A stretch of 64,000 nucleotides of DNA from Streptomyces sp. CB02056 (GTDB lineage Bacteria; Actinomycetota; Actinomycetes; Streptomycetales; Streptomycetaceae), in the NCBI RefSeq assembly GCF_001905545.1, contig NZ_LIPD01000003.1:1-64000 (forward strand), in the 5' to 3' direction. The notes under the pieces are model-generated. The model worked only from the letters and a program-made list of their open reading frames with translations. It did no database searches and had not been told where the DNA came from. The translations under genes were made by a program, and so were the position numbers. Of the stretch, positions 35,476-44,747 are shown one piece after another. Numbering within the stretch: position 1 is the stretch's first letter; every line of letters begins with the position of its first letter.

Positions 35476-36125
35476 CCGGCCGCCCCCTCGCCGCCAGCCG
35501 CCCCGGCCCCCGTCCCGGAACCGGTGGTCCCCGCCCCCTGGTCCTCCCCCACCACGCCCCCGGCCCCCCGCCCCGTCCGCACGTCCAGCCGCAGCGGCCG
35601 CCCCAGCCCCACCCGCTCCAGCTCGTCCCGCAACTGCCGCTGCACCAGCGCCGGGTCCGCCAGCCCCTCCAGCGAGATCCGGACCCGCCGCCGCCCGACC
35701 CGGATCCGCAGGCGGTCGATCCCGTCCAGGCCCGCCGCCCGGTCCGCCAGCAGGTGTCCGACCCCGGCCCGGTCGACGGCCGCGGTCGTCCCCCCGTAGG
35801 GCCGCAGCACGAGCCACCGCCGCAGCCCGGGCGCGACGGCGAGCCACAGCAGCCACCCGCCGAGCGCGGTCGCCGCTCCGGCCCCCACCAGCACCGCCAG
35901 GTCGTCGAGGTGGCGGGTCGCCAGCTCGTCCGCGATCTGCGCCCGCCACCGCCGCGCCGGCTGCCCCACCCGTACGGCGACCACGTCGTACAGCAGCGCC
36001 CCCGCCACCACCAGCACCGCCGTCGCCACCAGGGCCGCCGCGGCCGTACGGGGCGCCCGCAGCCGCCTGACCTTCTCCGGCCGGGCCCCCGGCGCCGCCG
36101 CCGTTCCGGGCACCTCCTCGGTCAC
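35472..36125 (-). CDS. DUF6286-type membrane protein of the Asp23 operon
   Basis: 217 aa. Two helices: AAALVATAVLVVAGALLYDVVAV and LAVLVGAGAATALGGWLLWLAVAPG. A conserved cytosolic domain follows (VDRAGVGHLLADRAAGLDGIDRLRIRVGRRRVRISLEGLADP), then a Gly-rich tail. It resembles the DUF6286/AmaP-related proteins found between Asp23 genes in actinomycetes. The start and stop each overlap neighbours by 4 bp, so translation is coupled on both sides. The function is not known; it is presumably another anchor. Confidence 0.82.
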   Translation of the reverse strand: MTEEVPGTAAAPGARPEKVRRLRAPRTAAAALVATAVLVVAGALLYDVVAVRVGQPARRWRAQIADELATRHLDDLAVLVGAGAATALGGWLLWLAVAPGLRRWLVLRPYGGTTAAVDRAGVGHLLADRAAGLDGIDRLRIRVGRRRVRISLEGLADPALVQRQLRDELERVGLGRPLRLDVRTGRGAGGVVGEDQGAGTTGSGTGAGAAGGEGAAG

Positions 36126-36523
36126 GAGGCGCCCCCCGTCACCAACTTCTCGACCACGACGACGACTTCCGACACCCTCGTCCCGGTCAGCCCCACCACC
36201 CGCTCCGCGATCCGCGTCCGAACGGCCCCGGCCAGCGCCGCGATGTCCGAGGGGAACGGCAGCTCGACCGCCACCCGGACCGTCACCGTGCTCCCCGGTA
36301 CGGTCACCGAGACGTGCGGCGGCGCCCCCTTCGCCCGCCCGGCGGGCCAGGCCTCGGTCAGCACCTCCCGGACGGCCCGGGCCGCGATCCGCGCGTACAC
36401 CCGGTCGGCGACCCGGAGCCGCCCCCGGCGCCCCGGCACGGAACCGGAACCGGAAGCCGGGCCGGGGCCCGGCACGGAACCCGACCCGGAGAGCGCGGCC
36501 GGAGCCGACGCGGGGCCCGCCAT
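36122..36523 (-). CDS. Asp23/Gls24-family envelope stress protein (short form)
   Basis: 133 aa. A Gly/Ser/Pro-rich leader of about 35 residues precedes the Asp23 core: RVADRVYARIAARAVREVLTEAW, then VSVTVPGSTVTVRVAVELPFPSDIAALAGAVRTRIAERVVGLTGTRVSEVVVVVEKL. Asp23 proteins coat the inner face of the membrane and respond to envelope stress. This copy overlaps the DUF2273 stop by 1 bp and the DUF6286 start by 4 bp. Confidence 0.87.
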   Translation of the reverse strand: MAGPASAPAALSGSGSVPGPGPASGSGSVPGRRGRLRVADRVYARIAARAVREVLTEAWPAGRAKGAPPHVSVTVPGSTVTVRVAVELPFPSDIAALAGAVRTRIAERVVGLTGTRVSEVVVVVEKLVTGGAS

Positions 36524-36714
36524 CAGCGGCGCCGGTCGCGGCCGCGGAGCAGGTCCCCGAGTTCGCCCAGCTCGATGTCGCCCTCCAGTAGGCGCCCGAG
36601 CACGAATCCGACCAGCCCGAGCGCGGCCACCAGCAGGAAGGCCGCGAACCCGCCGAAGTACCCGGCGAAGCCGAGGGCCATGCCCACCACCAGGCCGACG
36701 ATGGCCAGGTTCAT
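36523..36714 (-). CDS. DUF2273 small membrane protein
   Basis: 63 aa: two helices (LAIVGLVVGMALGFAGYFG and AFLLVAALGLVGFVLGRLLEG), then an acidic and basic cytosolic tail (DIELGELGDLLRGRDRRR). It matches DUF2273, which accompanies Asp23 and AmaP genes in Gram-positive bacteria and probably helps anchor the complex. Confidence 0.88.
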   Translation of the reverse strand: MNLAIVGLVVGMALGFAGYFGGFAAFLLVAALGLVGFVLGRLLEGDIELGELGDLLRGRDRRR

Positions 36715-36775
36715 CCGCTACTCCCTCGTGTCCCGCTGCCTCGTCGGGTCCGCCGTCGGCCCGCCGCCGAACGCG

Positions 36776-37291
36776 CTACTTGAGCTTCGGCCGCTGCCCG
36801 GAGGGCGCCACCGGCTCCTCTTCCTCCTCGAACTCCGGTTCGTCCGGGAGGTGGACGTCGTTGACCGCGATGTTGACCTCGACGACCTCCAGGCCGGTCA
36901 TCCGTTCCACCGCGTTGATGATGTTCTCCCGCACCTGGCGGGCGAGTTCGGGAATGACCACGCCGTACTCGACCACCAGGGCGATGTCGATCGCGGTCTG
37001 CTTCTCGCCGACCTCCGCCTTGATGCCCCGCCCGACGCTGGGCTTGCCGCCGGGCACCCGGTCCCGCATCGCGCCGAAGGTGCGGGCGAGCCCGGAGCCG
37101 AGCGCGTGGATCCCGGCGACCTCGCGGGCCGCCATCCCGGCGATCTTCTCCACCACGCCGACGGCCAGCGCGGTGCGGCCACGCTCCCCCACCGGCTTGG
37201 CACCGCCGCCGGCCCCCGGCGGACCGGGGTTCGGGGCGCTGCCGCTGCCGGTGTGCTTGGGCATGGTCGCGGGCGTCGGAGTGTCAGGCAT
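36776..37291 (-). CDS. Asp23/Gls24-family envelope stress protein
   Basis: 171 aa. After a Pro/Gly-rich leader the Asp23 domain reads ALAVGVVEKIAGMAAREVAGIHALGSGLARTFGAMRDRVPGG, then VEVGEKQTAIDIALVVEYGVVIPELARQVRENIINAVERMTGLEVVEVNIAVNDVHLPD, with an acidic tail (EEEEEP). First gene of the operon. ATG 37291 has GGGAGAAG upstream. A TATA-containing stretch (GCGATATAGC, about 37317-37326) just upstream may be its -10; I could not find a matching -35. Confidence 0.9.
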   Translation of the reverse strand: MPDTPTPATMPKHTGSGSAPNPGPPGAGGGAKPVGERGRTALAVGVVEKIAGMAAREVAGIHALGSGLARTFGAMRDRVPGGKPSVGRGIKAEVGEKQTAIDIALVVEYGVVIPELARQVRENIINAVERMTGLEVVEVNIAVNDVHLPDEPEFEEEEEPVAPSGQRPKLK

Positions 37292-37403
37292 GGGCGCTTC
37301 TCCCGTCGTACGGCACCAGCTATATCGCAAACCTCCCCAACTCTGGCATTTCGCCACGATCCCCGCCCGGCGAGCACCGGCGGCCCTCCCCCAGCACGGG
37401 AAA

Positions 37404-37439
37404 GGGCCCGGCCCGGGGGAATCTCCCCGGGCCGGGCCC
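37404..37439 (-). terminator. Terminator of the enoyl-CoA hydratase gene
   Basis: A perfect 15-bp stem (37404-37418 with 37425-37439) with a 6-base loop lies 19 bp past the hydratase stop. It isolates that gene from the Asp23 operon. Confidence 0.88.
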
Positions 37440-37457
37440 CGCGTCATCACCGTGCGG

Positions 37458-38264
37458 TCAGTCGCCGATCCCGGCGAGCTCCCGCAGCCGACGGGCCTGC
37501 GCCGCCCGTTCGGCCGAACGCTGCTCGTCGAAGGAGCGCCCGGCGGCGCCCTGCAGCAGCGCCTTGGTCTCGATCACCGCGCCGCGCGGAGCGGCCAGCA
37601 GCGCCGCCGCGAGGTCCCGGGCGGCGGCGTCCAGCTCCTCGCCCGGCACCACCAGGTTGGCCAGTCCGATCGCGGCGGCCTCCTCGGCCCCCACCCAGCG
37701 GCCGGTCGCGCAGATCTCCAGCGCCCGCGCGTAGCCGACGAGTTCGGTGAGCGGCTTGGTGCCGGCCAGGTCCGGGACGAGGCCCAGCGAGGTCTCCTTC
37801 ATCGCGAACTGGACATCCTCGGCGACCACCCGCAGGTCGCAGCCGAGGGCCAGCTGGAAGCCCGCGCCGACGGCGTGGCCCTGGACCGCCGCGATGGAGA
37901 CCAGGTCCGGGCGGCGCCACCAGGTGAAGGCCTCCTGGTACGAGGCGATGGCGGCGTCCAGCTCCTGGTCGGTGGAGGCGGCGAGCTGGAGGAAGGTGGG
38001 CTCGCCCGGGATGCCCTCGGGGGTGAACATGGCCCGGTCCAGCCCGGCGGAGAAGGAGACCCCCTCCGCGCGCAGCAGCACCACCCGGACGCTGCCGGGA
38101 AGGTCGCTCCCGGCGGCGGCGAGGACGCGCCAGAGCGCCGGCGACTGGGCGTTGCGCCGCTTGGGTCGGCACAGGGTTACGACGGCGAGTTCACCGTGGA
38201 TCTCCAGGCGGACGCCGTCCCGCTCCCAGCTCGGGGCCTGCGGGTCGGTGGCGGGAGCGGTCAT
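37458..38264 (-). CDS. Enoyl-CoA hydratase/isomerase family protein
   Basis: 268 aa crotonase fold. RNAQSPALWRVLA is the first conserved block and GVSFSAGLDRAMF supplies the first oxyanion-hole backbone. AVQGHAVGAGFQLALGCDLRVVAEDVQFAMKETSLGLVPDLAGTKPL is the second, including the E in KETSLGL that lies near one catalytic position. It hydrates or isomerises enoyl-CoA in beta-oxidation or a side pathway; the substrate is unknown. ATG 38264 with a moderate GGGGAACC site. Monocistronic. Confidence 0.92.
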   Translation of the reverse strand: MTAPATDPQAPSWERDGVRLEIHGELAVVTLCRPKRRNAQSPALWRVLAAAGSDLPGSVRVVLLRAEGVSFSAGLDRAMFTPEGIPGEPTFLQLAASTDQELDAAIASYQEAFTWWRRPDLVSIAAVQGHAVGAGFQLALGCDLRVVAEDVQFAMKETSLGLVPDLAGTKPLTELVGYARALEICATGRWVGAEEAAAIGLANLVVPGEELDAAARDLAAALLAAPRGAVIETKALLQGAAGRSFDEQRSAERAAQARRLRELAGIGD

Positions 38265-38564
38265 GCGGGGAACCTCCGGTGGCGAGGGACGTGGCTACCG
38301 GAGAGTAACAAACCTCGACGCGCAAGGGCAGGGGCCCCGACCGGGAAGGATCGACGGGGCCCGGGCACTCGGCGGGGGAACGAAGACGACGGTCCCGGGA
38401 GAAATGAACGGACTTCGGAAAACGGGGGACGGACGACACCCCGGACATGACGATCGGCGGCCGGTCCACACGACCCGAGGGCGGACGCCCGGCTGAATGG
38501 TCAACCGTCGTCTCCTCGGTCGGCGTCCTGCCGCCGCGTCATCCAGCCAATGGCTGACGAACCG
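38265..38564. other. Intergenic region
   Basis: 300 bp between two minus-strand genes. It must contain the enoyl-CoA hydratase promoter. Near its right end, CTGACG-AAC-CGTCAG (38554-38568) is a short perfect hairpin overlapping the stop of the HTH gene. I see nothing else. Confidence 0.4.
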
Positions 38565-38798
38565 TCAGGAACTGGCCCCGGCAGTCGCTTTGTTCTTGCC
38601 CCGCGTGGCACCGCCGCGGCCCCGGAGAATGACTCCGGATTCGCTCAGCATCCGGTGCACGAAGCCGTACGAACGACCGGTCTCCTCCGCGAGAGCGCGA
38701 ATGCTCGCCCCGGAGTCGTACTTCTTCTTGAGATCGGCCGCGAGCTTCTCACGCGCGGCACCGGTCACCCGGCTGCCCTTTTTCAGAGTCTCGGCCAC
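38565..38798 (-). CDS. Small helix-turn-helix DNA-binding protein (77 aa)
   Basis: 77 aa from GTG 38798: VAETLKKGSRVTGAAREKL, then ADLKKKYDSGASIRALAEETGRSYGFVHRMLSESGV, a clear helix-turn-helix resembling recombinase or sigma-type HTHs, then a Gly/Arg/Lys-rich tail (LRGRGGATRGKNK). The basic tail suggests non-specific DNA contact. GAGGAGG five bases before the GTG favours this start over ATG 38864. This protein is strongly conserved in Streptomyces; its regulon is unknown to me. Confidence 0.87.
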   Translation of the reverse strand: MAETLKKGSRVTGAAREKLAADLKKKYDSGASIRALAEETGRSYGFVHRMLSESGVILRGRGGATRGKNKATAGASS

Positions 38799-39125
38799 CC
38801 GTGCCTCCTCGTAGCGTTGCTCGGTCAGATTCCCATGATCACCCATCCACCGCGTCCTGGCCACCCATTCGACAAGGTCGATGTCGGAATTGCGTGGTCC
38901 ACCGGTGGTGATCCGAGCGCAGCAGGGCGCTCACACAGAGTGCGCGCCCCCGGACTGATGCCGCTGTTTGCCGAAAAAGAGCTGATCAGCAGCGTCGGCC
39001 CGACCACGATCGAGTGGCGGGCCGACGGAAAGTCCTTAAACGGAATCCAGGTCTACTTCATTCCCGGACACGCCGAAAGGACTAGATATTCTCATCCAAA
39101 AAGCGGATCTCGCGTCTACTTCCGG
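38799..39125. other. AT-richer intergenic region with a possible gene remnant
   Basis: 327 bp. It includes a stretch of unusually low GC for this window (about 39030-39110). On the + strand an open frame from ATG 38957 reads MPLFAEKELISSVGPTTIEWRADGK and continues protein-like (SLNGIQVYFIPGHAER) before running into the end of the ABC-F gene. It includes a TTA codon and has no ribosome site, so I treat it as a possible remnant, not a gene. The promoter of the HTH gene should also lie here. Confidence 0.35.
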
Positions 39126-40724
<1,599 letters not shown>

Positions 40725-40960
40725 GGCTGGGGACTACTCCTGGGACGTGGGCGGGCGGCCGGGTGCGGCGGACCCGGGGCCGGGTTGGCATGAGGGGGGC
40801 TTCATCGGCGGTCGGCGCGGCCCTCGCGGCGCCGCCGCCCGCTATTGCCCGGAGAAGATAGCCATGACGGCAAGTCTACCGGGCCCCGTACCGCCCCCGG
40901 GGAAGTACCGCCCAGGGGTATCCACCGGCCCGCCGGCCCACCGACCGGAGGCCGTCCCGG

Positions 40961-41971
40961 CTACTGGGGCTGCCCGGCCGGCTGGTCCCCCGCGGGGGCT
41001 CCGGCGGCCGCCGGGGCGTCCGGGGCCGGGTTCCCGGCCGGGTCCTGGCCGGCGGCCGGGTCCGCCGCGCAGCCGCCCTGCGGCCGGACCGCCGCGAACG
41101 GCGCCCCCACACTGCCGCAGGCCGTCTCGGGCGCGGCCGCCTTGGTGTCGAACACCCGGGGCGGGACGACCGGGCCGTCGGTGATCTCCACCCGGCTGCG
41201 GTCCAGCACCTTGACCGTGGCCGTCGGGCCGGTGCTCGTCGACCAGCCGTTGCTGTCCAGCCGGTAGCCGGTGATGCCGCCGGAGACGGCCTGCCCGCCG
41301 CCGTTGGTGCAGGTGCGCGGGATCAGCACGGCGTAGTCGGTGTGGACGGCGCGCAGCGGGTCGTAGACGCAGCCGCCGGAGGGCTTGTCGTTGTAGCGCA
41401 GGTCGCCGTCGGCGTCGCGCAGGCCCATGGTGAGGTTCGGGGTGACCAGGGCCAGCCAGGGCGAGCCGTCCCGCTGGACGGTGTGCAGCGCGGCCGCGGC
41501 CCGCTGCTTGGCGAGCGCCTTGCGCTGGGCGTCGGTCCGCTTGTCGGCGCCGGGCTCGCCGTCGCCGTGCAGCCAGTCGGCCAGGCCGGGCACCACCCGG
41601 TGCCAGCGCACCTCGTGGTCGCCGGGGCGCACCGAGGTGACCATGCCGTCGTCCCAGACCACGATCGCGTTGTCGCCGGCCATCGCCAGGTAGAGCGCCT
41701 CGACGCCCTCGCGGCGGTAGGACCAGGCCTGCTCGCCGGTCTGCTGGTGGAAGGCCTCCAGGCCCGGGCCCACCCGCAGGTCGAGGTCGGCCGAGCCGAG
41801 CGACTCGGAGTTCACCGGCGTCGCCCCCGCGTCGCCCGGTCCCGCGACCCGGTCGCCGAACGGCACCGGCTTGTTCGCGTGCGCCGCCGCCCCGGCCGCA
41901 AGGACCAGCACCACCGCCGAGGCAGGCAGGATCGAGCGGGGGGTCAGTACACGCAGAGGCTTCCAGGACAC
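40961..41971 (-). CDS. Anchored or secreted propeller-like protein of unknown function
   Basis: 336 aa from GTG 41971 (SWKPLRVLTPRSILPASAVVLVLAAGAAAHA, an N-terminal helix that may be a signal anchor). The exported part has WD/PQQ-like strands (GLEAFHQQTGEQAWSYRREGVEALYLAMAGDNAIVVWDDGMVTSVRPGDHEVRWHRVV). Four cysteines lie in two regions (GGCVYDPL, PRTCTNGG, ETACGSV, QGGCAAD). The C-terminus is Pro/Ala-rich (PAGQDPAGNPAPDAPAAAGAP). Weakly similar in style to BamB-like propellers; no function can be given. The start codon has GAAAGGT upstream. Confidence 0.8.
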   Translation of the reverse strand: MSWKPLRVLTPRSILPASAVVLVLAAGAAAHANKPVPFGDRVAGPGDAGATPVNSESLGSADLDLRVGPGLEAFHQQTGEQAWSYRREGVEALYLAMAGDNAIVVWDDGMVTSVRPGDHEVRWHRVVPGLADWLHGDGEPGADKRTDAQRKALAKQRAAAALHTVQRDGSPWLALVTPNLTMGLRDADGDLRYNDKPSGGCVYDPLRAVHTDYAVLIPRTCTNGGGQAVSGGITGYRLDSNGWSTSTGPTATVKVLDRSRVEITDGPVVPPRVFDTKAAAPETACGSVGAPFAAVRPQGGCAADPAAGQDPAGNPAPDAPAAAGAPAGDQPAGQPQ

Positions 41972-42340
41972 GGCCGGAGCGTACCTTTCACCGGGTACGC
42001 GAGTCAGCCCGGTTCCGCCGCCGCCGGGCCCCGCCGGGCGTCCGCCGGGCCCCGCGCGCCCTCCCCGCGCGCCCGCCCGCCCACCTGCGCCGTCGGGGCC
42101 GTGGCCGCTCCGCCGGGTCCGCCGGAGCGGGCCGGACGGGCCCGGCCGGACCGTTACAGATCTGATACCTGAGCACCGGCCGCCGGCCGTTGCGGCAGAC
42201 GGCGTTCGAATGGCGCCCACTTTAGGGTGACATTCGGCTTTTTCGTCCCCCTTCGGGCCTACTGTCGGCCAGCGGGGCGTCACGGTCCGTCCACGCCGAG
42301 ACCGTGCGCCCCGCCCACGCGACGTCCGGAGGAGAGCACC
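41972..42340. other. Divergent intergenic region upstream of the GH26 gene
   Basis: 369 bp between divergent genes. It is mostly GC-rich with repeated CCGCCGGG words (about 42025-42140), then an AT-richer part (42150-42260) that includes TTACAGATCTGATACC, an interrupted palindrome around AGATCT, and TTTAGGGTGACATT. I cannot pair -35 and -10 boxes with confidence. The GH26 ribosome site GGAGGAG lies at its right edge. Confidence 0.4.
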
Positions 42341-43582
42341 ATGCGAATCGGCCGCCTGACGCTGGCCGCCGCCACCCTGCTGCTGATGGCCACGGCCAGC
42401 GTCCCGGCGGGGACGCCGTTCAGCCAGACCGAACGGCACACCCTCTCCTCGGACGCCGTCGAGCCGCGCGGCGCGGCCCCCCGCCCTCCGGTCCAGCGGC
42501 CGAACCACGAGCCGCCGTTCGGCGCCTTCGTCGGCTCCTGGGACAACCACATCCCGCAGATCCGCCAGTACGCGCAGTGGCTCGGCGACGCGAACATGCA
42601 GGTCGGCCACACCTATCTGGCGGGCAACGACTGGAGCGACATCGAGGGCGAGGCGATGGTGCTCGGCCTCTGGTCGCAGTGGCGGCAGGCCGACCCGTCC
42701 CGGCTGCTGGTGCTCGGCGTGCCGATGCTGGTGCCCAACGAGGCGAACGTGCCGGACGGCGAGGTCGCCAGACTGCTCGCCCAGGGGGAGCGCGGGGACT
42801 TCGACGCGCACTTCCTCAAGCTCGCGCGCCGGCTGGTCGCGCTGGGCGGCGCGGACACCGTGCTCACGCTCGGCTGGGAGATGAACGGCACCACCTACAC
42901 CCATCGCTGCAAGCCCGACCCGTCCGCGTGGAAGGCGTACTGGCGGCGGATCGTCGGGGTGATGCGCTCGGTGCCCGGCCAGCGCTTCCGCTTCGACTTC
43001 GCCCCCAGCCGGGGCCTGGACGCCGTCCCGTGGACCAAGTGCTACCCCGGCGACGACGTGGTCGACATCATCGGCATGGACAGCTACGACCAGCCCGCCG
43101 GCGGCACCTTCGACGACTACGTGCGCGAGCCGTACGGCCTCCAGGACCAGGTGGAGTTCGCCGCCAAGCGCGGCAAGCCGGTCTCCTACCCGGAGTGGGG
43201 GCTGTTCCGCAACGGCGACAACCCCGAGTACGTGCGCCGGATGGTCGACTGGATCCGCACCCACGACACCGCCTACCAGACCGTCACCGACTACTGTCCG
43301 CACGGCTTCTTCGAGTGCGACCGCAATCCCCGCTCGGCGACGACGTTCAAGCAGCTGATGTCCGGTTCGAAGGGGGCCCCGGTGCCGGAAGGGGTGCCGG
43401 CGCCGCCCACCGCCCCGGCACCGGCTCCGGAGGACCCGCCGGACGCGCCCGCCGTACCCGCCGCCCCCGCCGTACCCGGGGGTGGCGCCACCCCGAGCCG
43501 GGCGGCCAGCCCGTCGACCCGTCCGACGGCCCCCAAGCCGACGCACAAACCGACGGGCGGCGCGCGGCACGCCCGGCACTGA
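42341..43582 (+). CDS. Secreted glycoside hydrolase family 26-like protein
   Basis: 413 aa. N-terminal signal peptide (MRIGRLTLAAATLLLMATASVPAG). The GH26-type barrel starts at FGAFVGSWDNHIPQI. The acid/base glutamate is in TLGWEMNG (E180) and the probable nucleophile in SYPEWGLF (E285). GH26 enzymes are mostly beta-mannanases. The C-terminal 70 residues are a Pro/Ala/Thr-rich tail ending in RHARH. Its place beside the exopolysaccharide genes, on the opposite strand, suggests it trims or releases that polymer; this is inference. Stops are only 4 bp apart from the facing gene. Confidence 0.87.
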   Translation: MRIGRLTLAAATLLLMATASVPAGTPFSQTERHTLSSDAVEPRGAAPRPPVQRPNHEPPFGAFVGSWDNHIPQIRQYAQWLGDANMQVGHTYLAGNDWSDIEGEAMVLGLWSQWRQADPSRLLVLGVPMLVPNEANVPDGEVARLLAQGERGDFDAHFLKLARRLVALGGADTVLTLGWEMNGTTYTHRCKPDPSAWKAYWRRIVGVMRSVPGQRFRFDFAPSRGLDAVPWTKCYPGDDVVDIIGMDSYDQPAGGTFDDYVREPYGLQDQVEFAAKRGKPVSYPEWGLFRNGDNPEYVRRMVDWIRTHDTAYQTVTDYCPHGFFECDRNPRSATTFKQLMSGSKGAPVPEGVPAPPTAPAPAPEDPPDAPAVPAAPAVPGGGATPSRAASPSTRPTAPKPTHKPTGGARHARH

Positions 43583-43586
43583 GCGG

Positions 43587-44747
43587 TCAGCTGCGGCGGC
43601 GGGCCAGCAGCGCCTCCTTGAGGCGGGGGAAGCGGGTGCGCAGCTGGTGCGCCGCCGCCTGCCGGGCGCGCACCGCCCCGGCCCGGACGGCGGCCGCCGG
43701 TGCCGCCCCCGCCGGGCCGAGCAGCAGCCGCTGGTTGGCCAGCTGGTCCGGCCGCCAGCGCTGCTTGTACGGCTCCTGGCCGCGCAGCAGGCCGAGCAGC
43801 GGGACGCCGGCGCCGACCGTCTCGTCCAGCGCCGCGCTGAACAGCAGTCCGGCGATGTCCAGCCGCTCGCGCAGCACCGGGTGCGCCCCGTACATGTACA
43901 GCCCGCCGAAGGACGGGCAGAGCAGCAGCAGGTTGACCGCGACCAGCTGGCCGTCCAGGTGGAACTGGTGGACGGCGGCCCGGCCGGCGGCGACCAGTCC
44001 GGTGCTGGACTCGGCCAGGTGCCGGGCGAACCGCTCGGTGCGGTGCTCGGGCGTGACGCCGCGCGCCTGCCACTGCAGGAAGTGCAGCCGCAGCATCGCG
44101 TCCAGCGCCTGCGGCACCTCCGCCACCGGGGTCGAGCGGACCTCCACCCCGGCCTCGGCGATCTTGCGGAGCTTCACCCGGCTGCGCTGGGCGGTCTTGC
44201 CGGGCACCCGCTTGAGCAGCCGGTCCATCGGGACGGCCGGCAGGTACTGGCAGAGCGAGTCCTGGTAGCGGCGGCGGCTGCCGCGCCAGTGCCCGTACAC
44301 CCGGTGCACCGCCGCCTCGGGGTGCACCTCGCGCAGCTCCAGCCAGTGCCAGGGGCGGGTGAGCGGGAGCGCGGCGGCGAACTCGGCGGCGGCCCGGTCG
44401 GCGCACTCGTCGTCGAGCAGGACGTCGGTGTAGTCGACCAGCCCGCCGCCGAGGCCGGTCAGGCCGCCGAGCGGCCCGCCGCGGCGCACGAAGGCGCCCG
44501 CGCCGACCAGCCGGCCGTCCCGGCGGACCAGCACCACGAGCAGGCCGCCGGGACGGCCGTAGTGGCGCCACCAGGAGCGCTGCCAGTCCGCGGCCTGGAA
44601 GAAGGTGGCGGTCCGGCAGCGGGCGGCCAGGTCGTCCCACTCCTCGGCGAGGGCGTCCAGGGCGTCGTCCTCGCAGCGCAGCTCGGTGGTCCAGGCCGGC
44701 GCCGTCGCCTGGGCGGGCAGGCCGCCTCTGCGGGTCTCGGTGCTCAT
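43587..44747 (-). CDS. FemAB/BioF2-like acyl- or aminoacyltransferase of the polysaccharide locus
   Basis: 386 aa. GNAT fold of the BioF2/FemAB-related type: an N-terminal half ending TFFQAADWQRSWWRHYGRPGGLLVVLVRRDGRLVGAGAF, and a C-terminal half with LDAMLRLHFLQWQARG, AVHQFHLDGQLVAVNLLLLCPSFGGLYMYGAHP. Relatives called CelD or EPS acetyltransferases occur in polysaccharide clusters and may N-acylate sugars. It overlaps the Wzz-like gene by 4 bp. The last gene of the minus-strand operon. Confidence 0.85.
   Translation of the reverse strand: MSTETRRGGLPAQATAPAWTTELRCEDDALDALAEEWDDLAARCRTATFFQAADWQRSWWRHYGRPGGLLVVLVRRDGRLVGAGAFVRRGGPLGGLTGLGGGLVDYTDVLLDDECADRAAAEFAAALPLTRPWHWLELREVHPEAAVHRVYGHWRGSRRRYQDSLCQYLPAVPMDRLLKRVPGKTAQRSRVKLRKIAEAGVEVRSTPVAEVPQALDAMLRLHFLQWQARGVTPEHRTERFARHLAESSTGLVAAGRAAVHQFHLDGQLVAVNLLLLCPSFGGLYMYGAHPVLRERLDIAGLLFSAALDETVGAGVPLLGLLRGQEPYKQRWRPDQLANQRLLLGPAGAAPAAAVRAGAVRARQAAAHQLRTRFPRLKEALLARRRS

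Noticed and set aside
38799..39125. Attenuator-type leader associated with the ABC-F resistance genes
   Set aside because: This region is downstream of the ABC-F gene, which starts at 40724. A leader peptide would lie at 40725-40960, where I find none.
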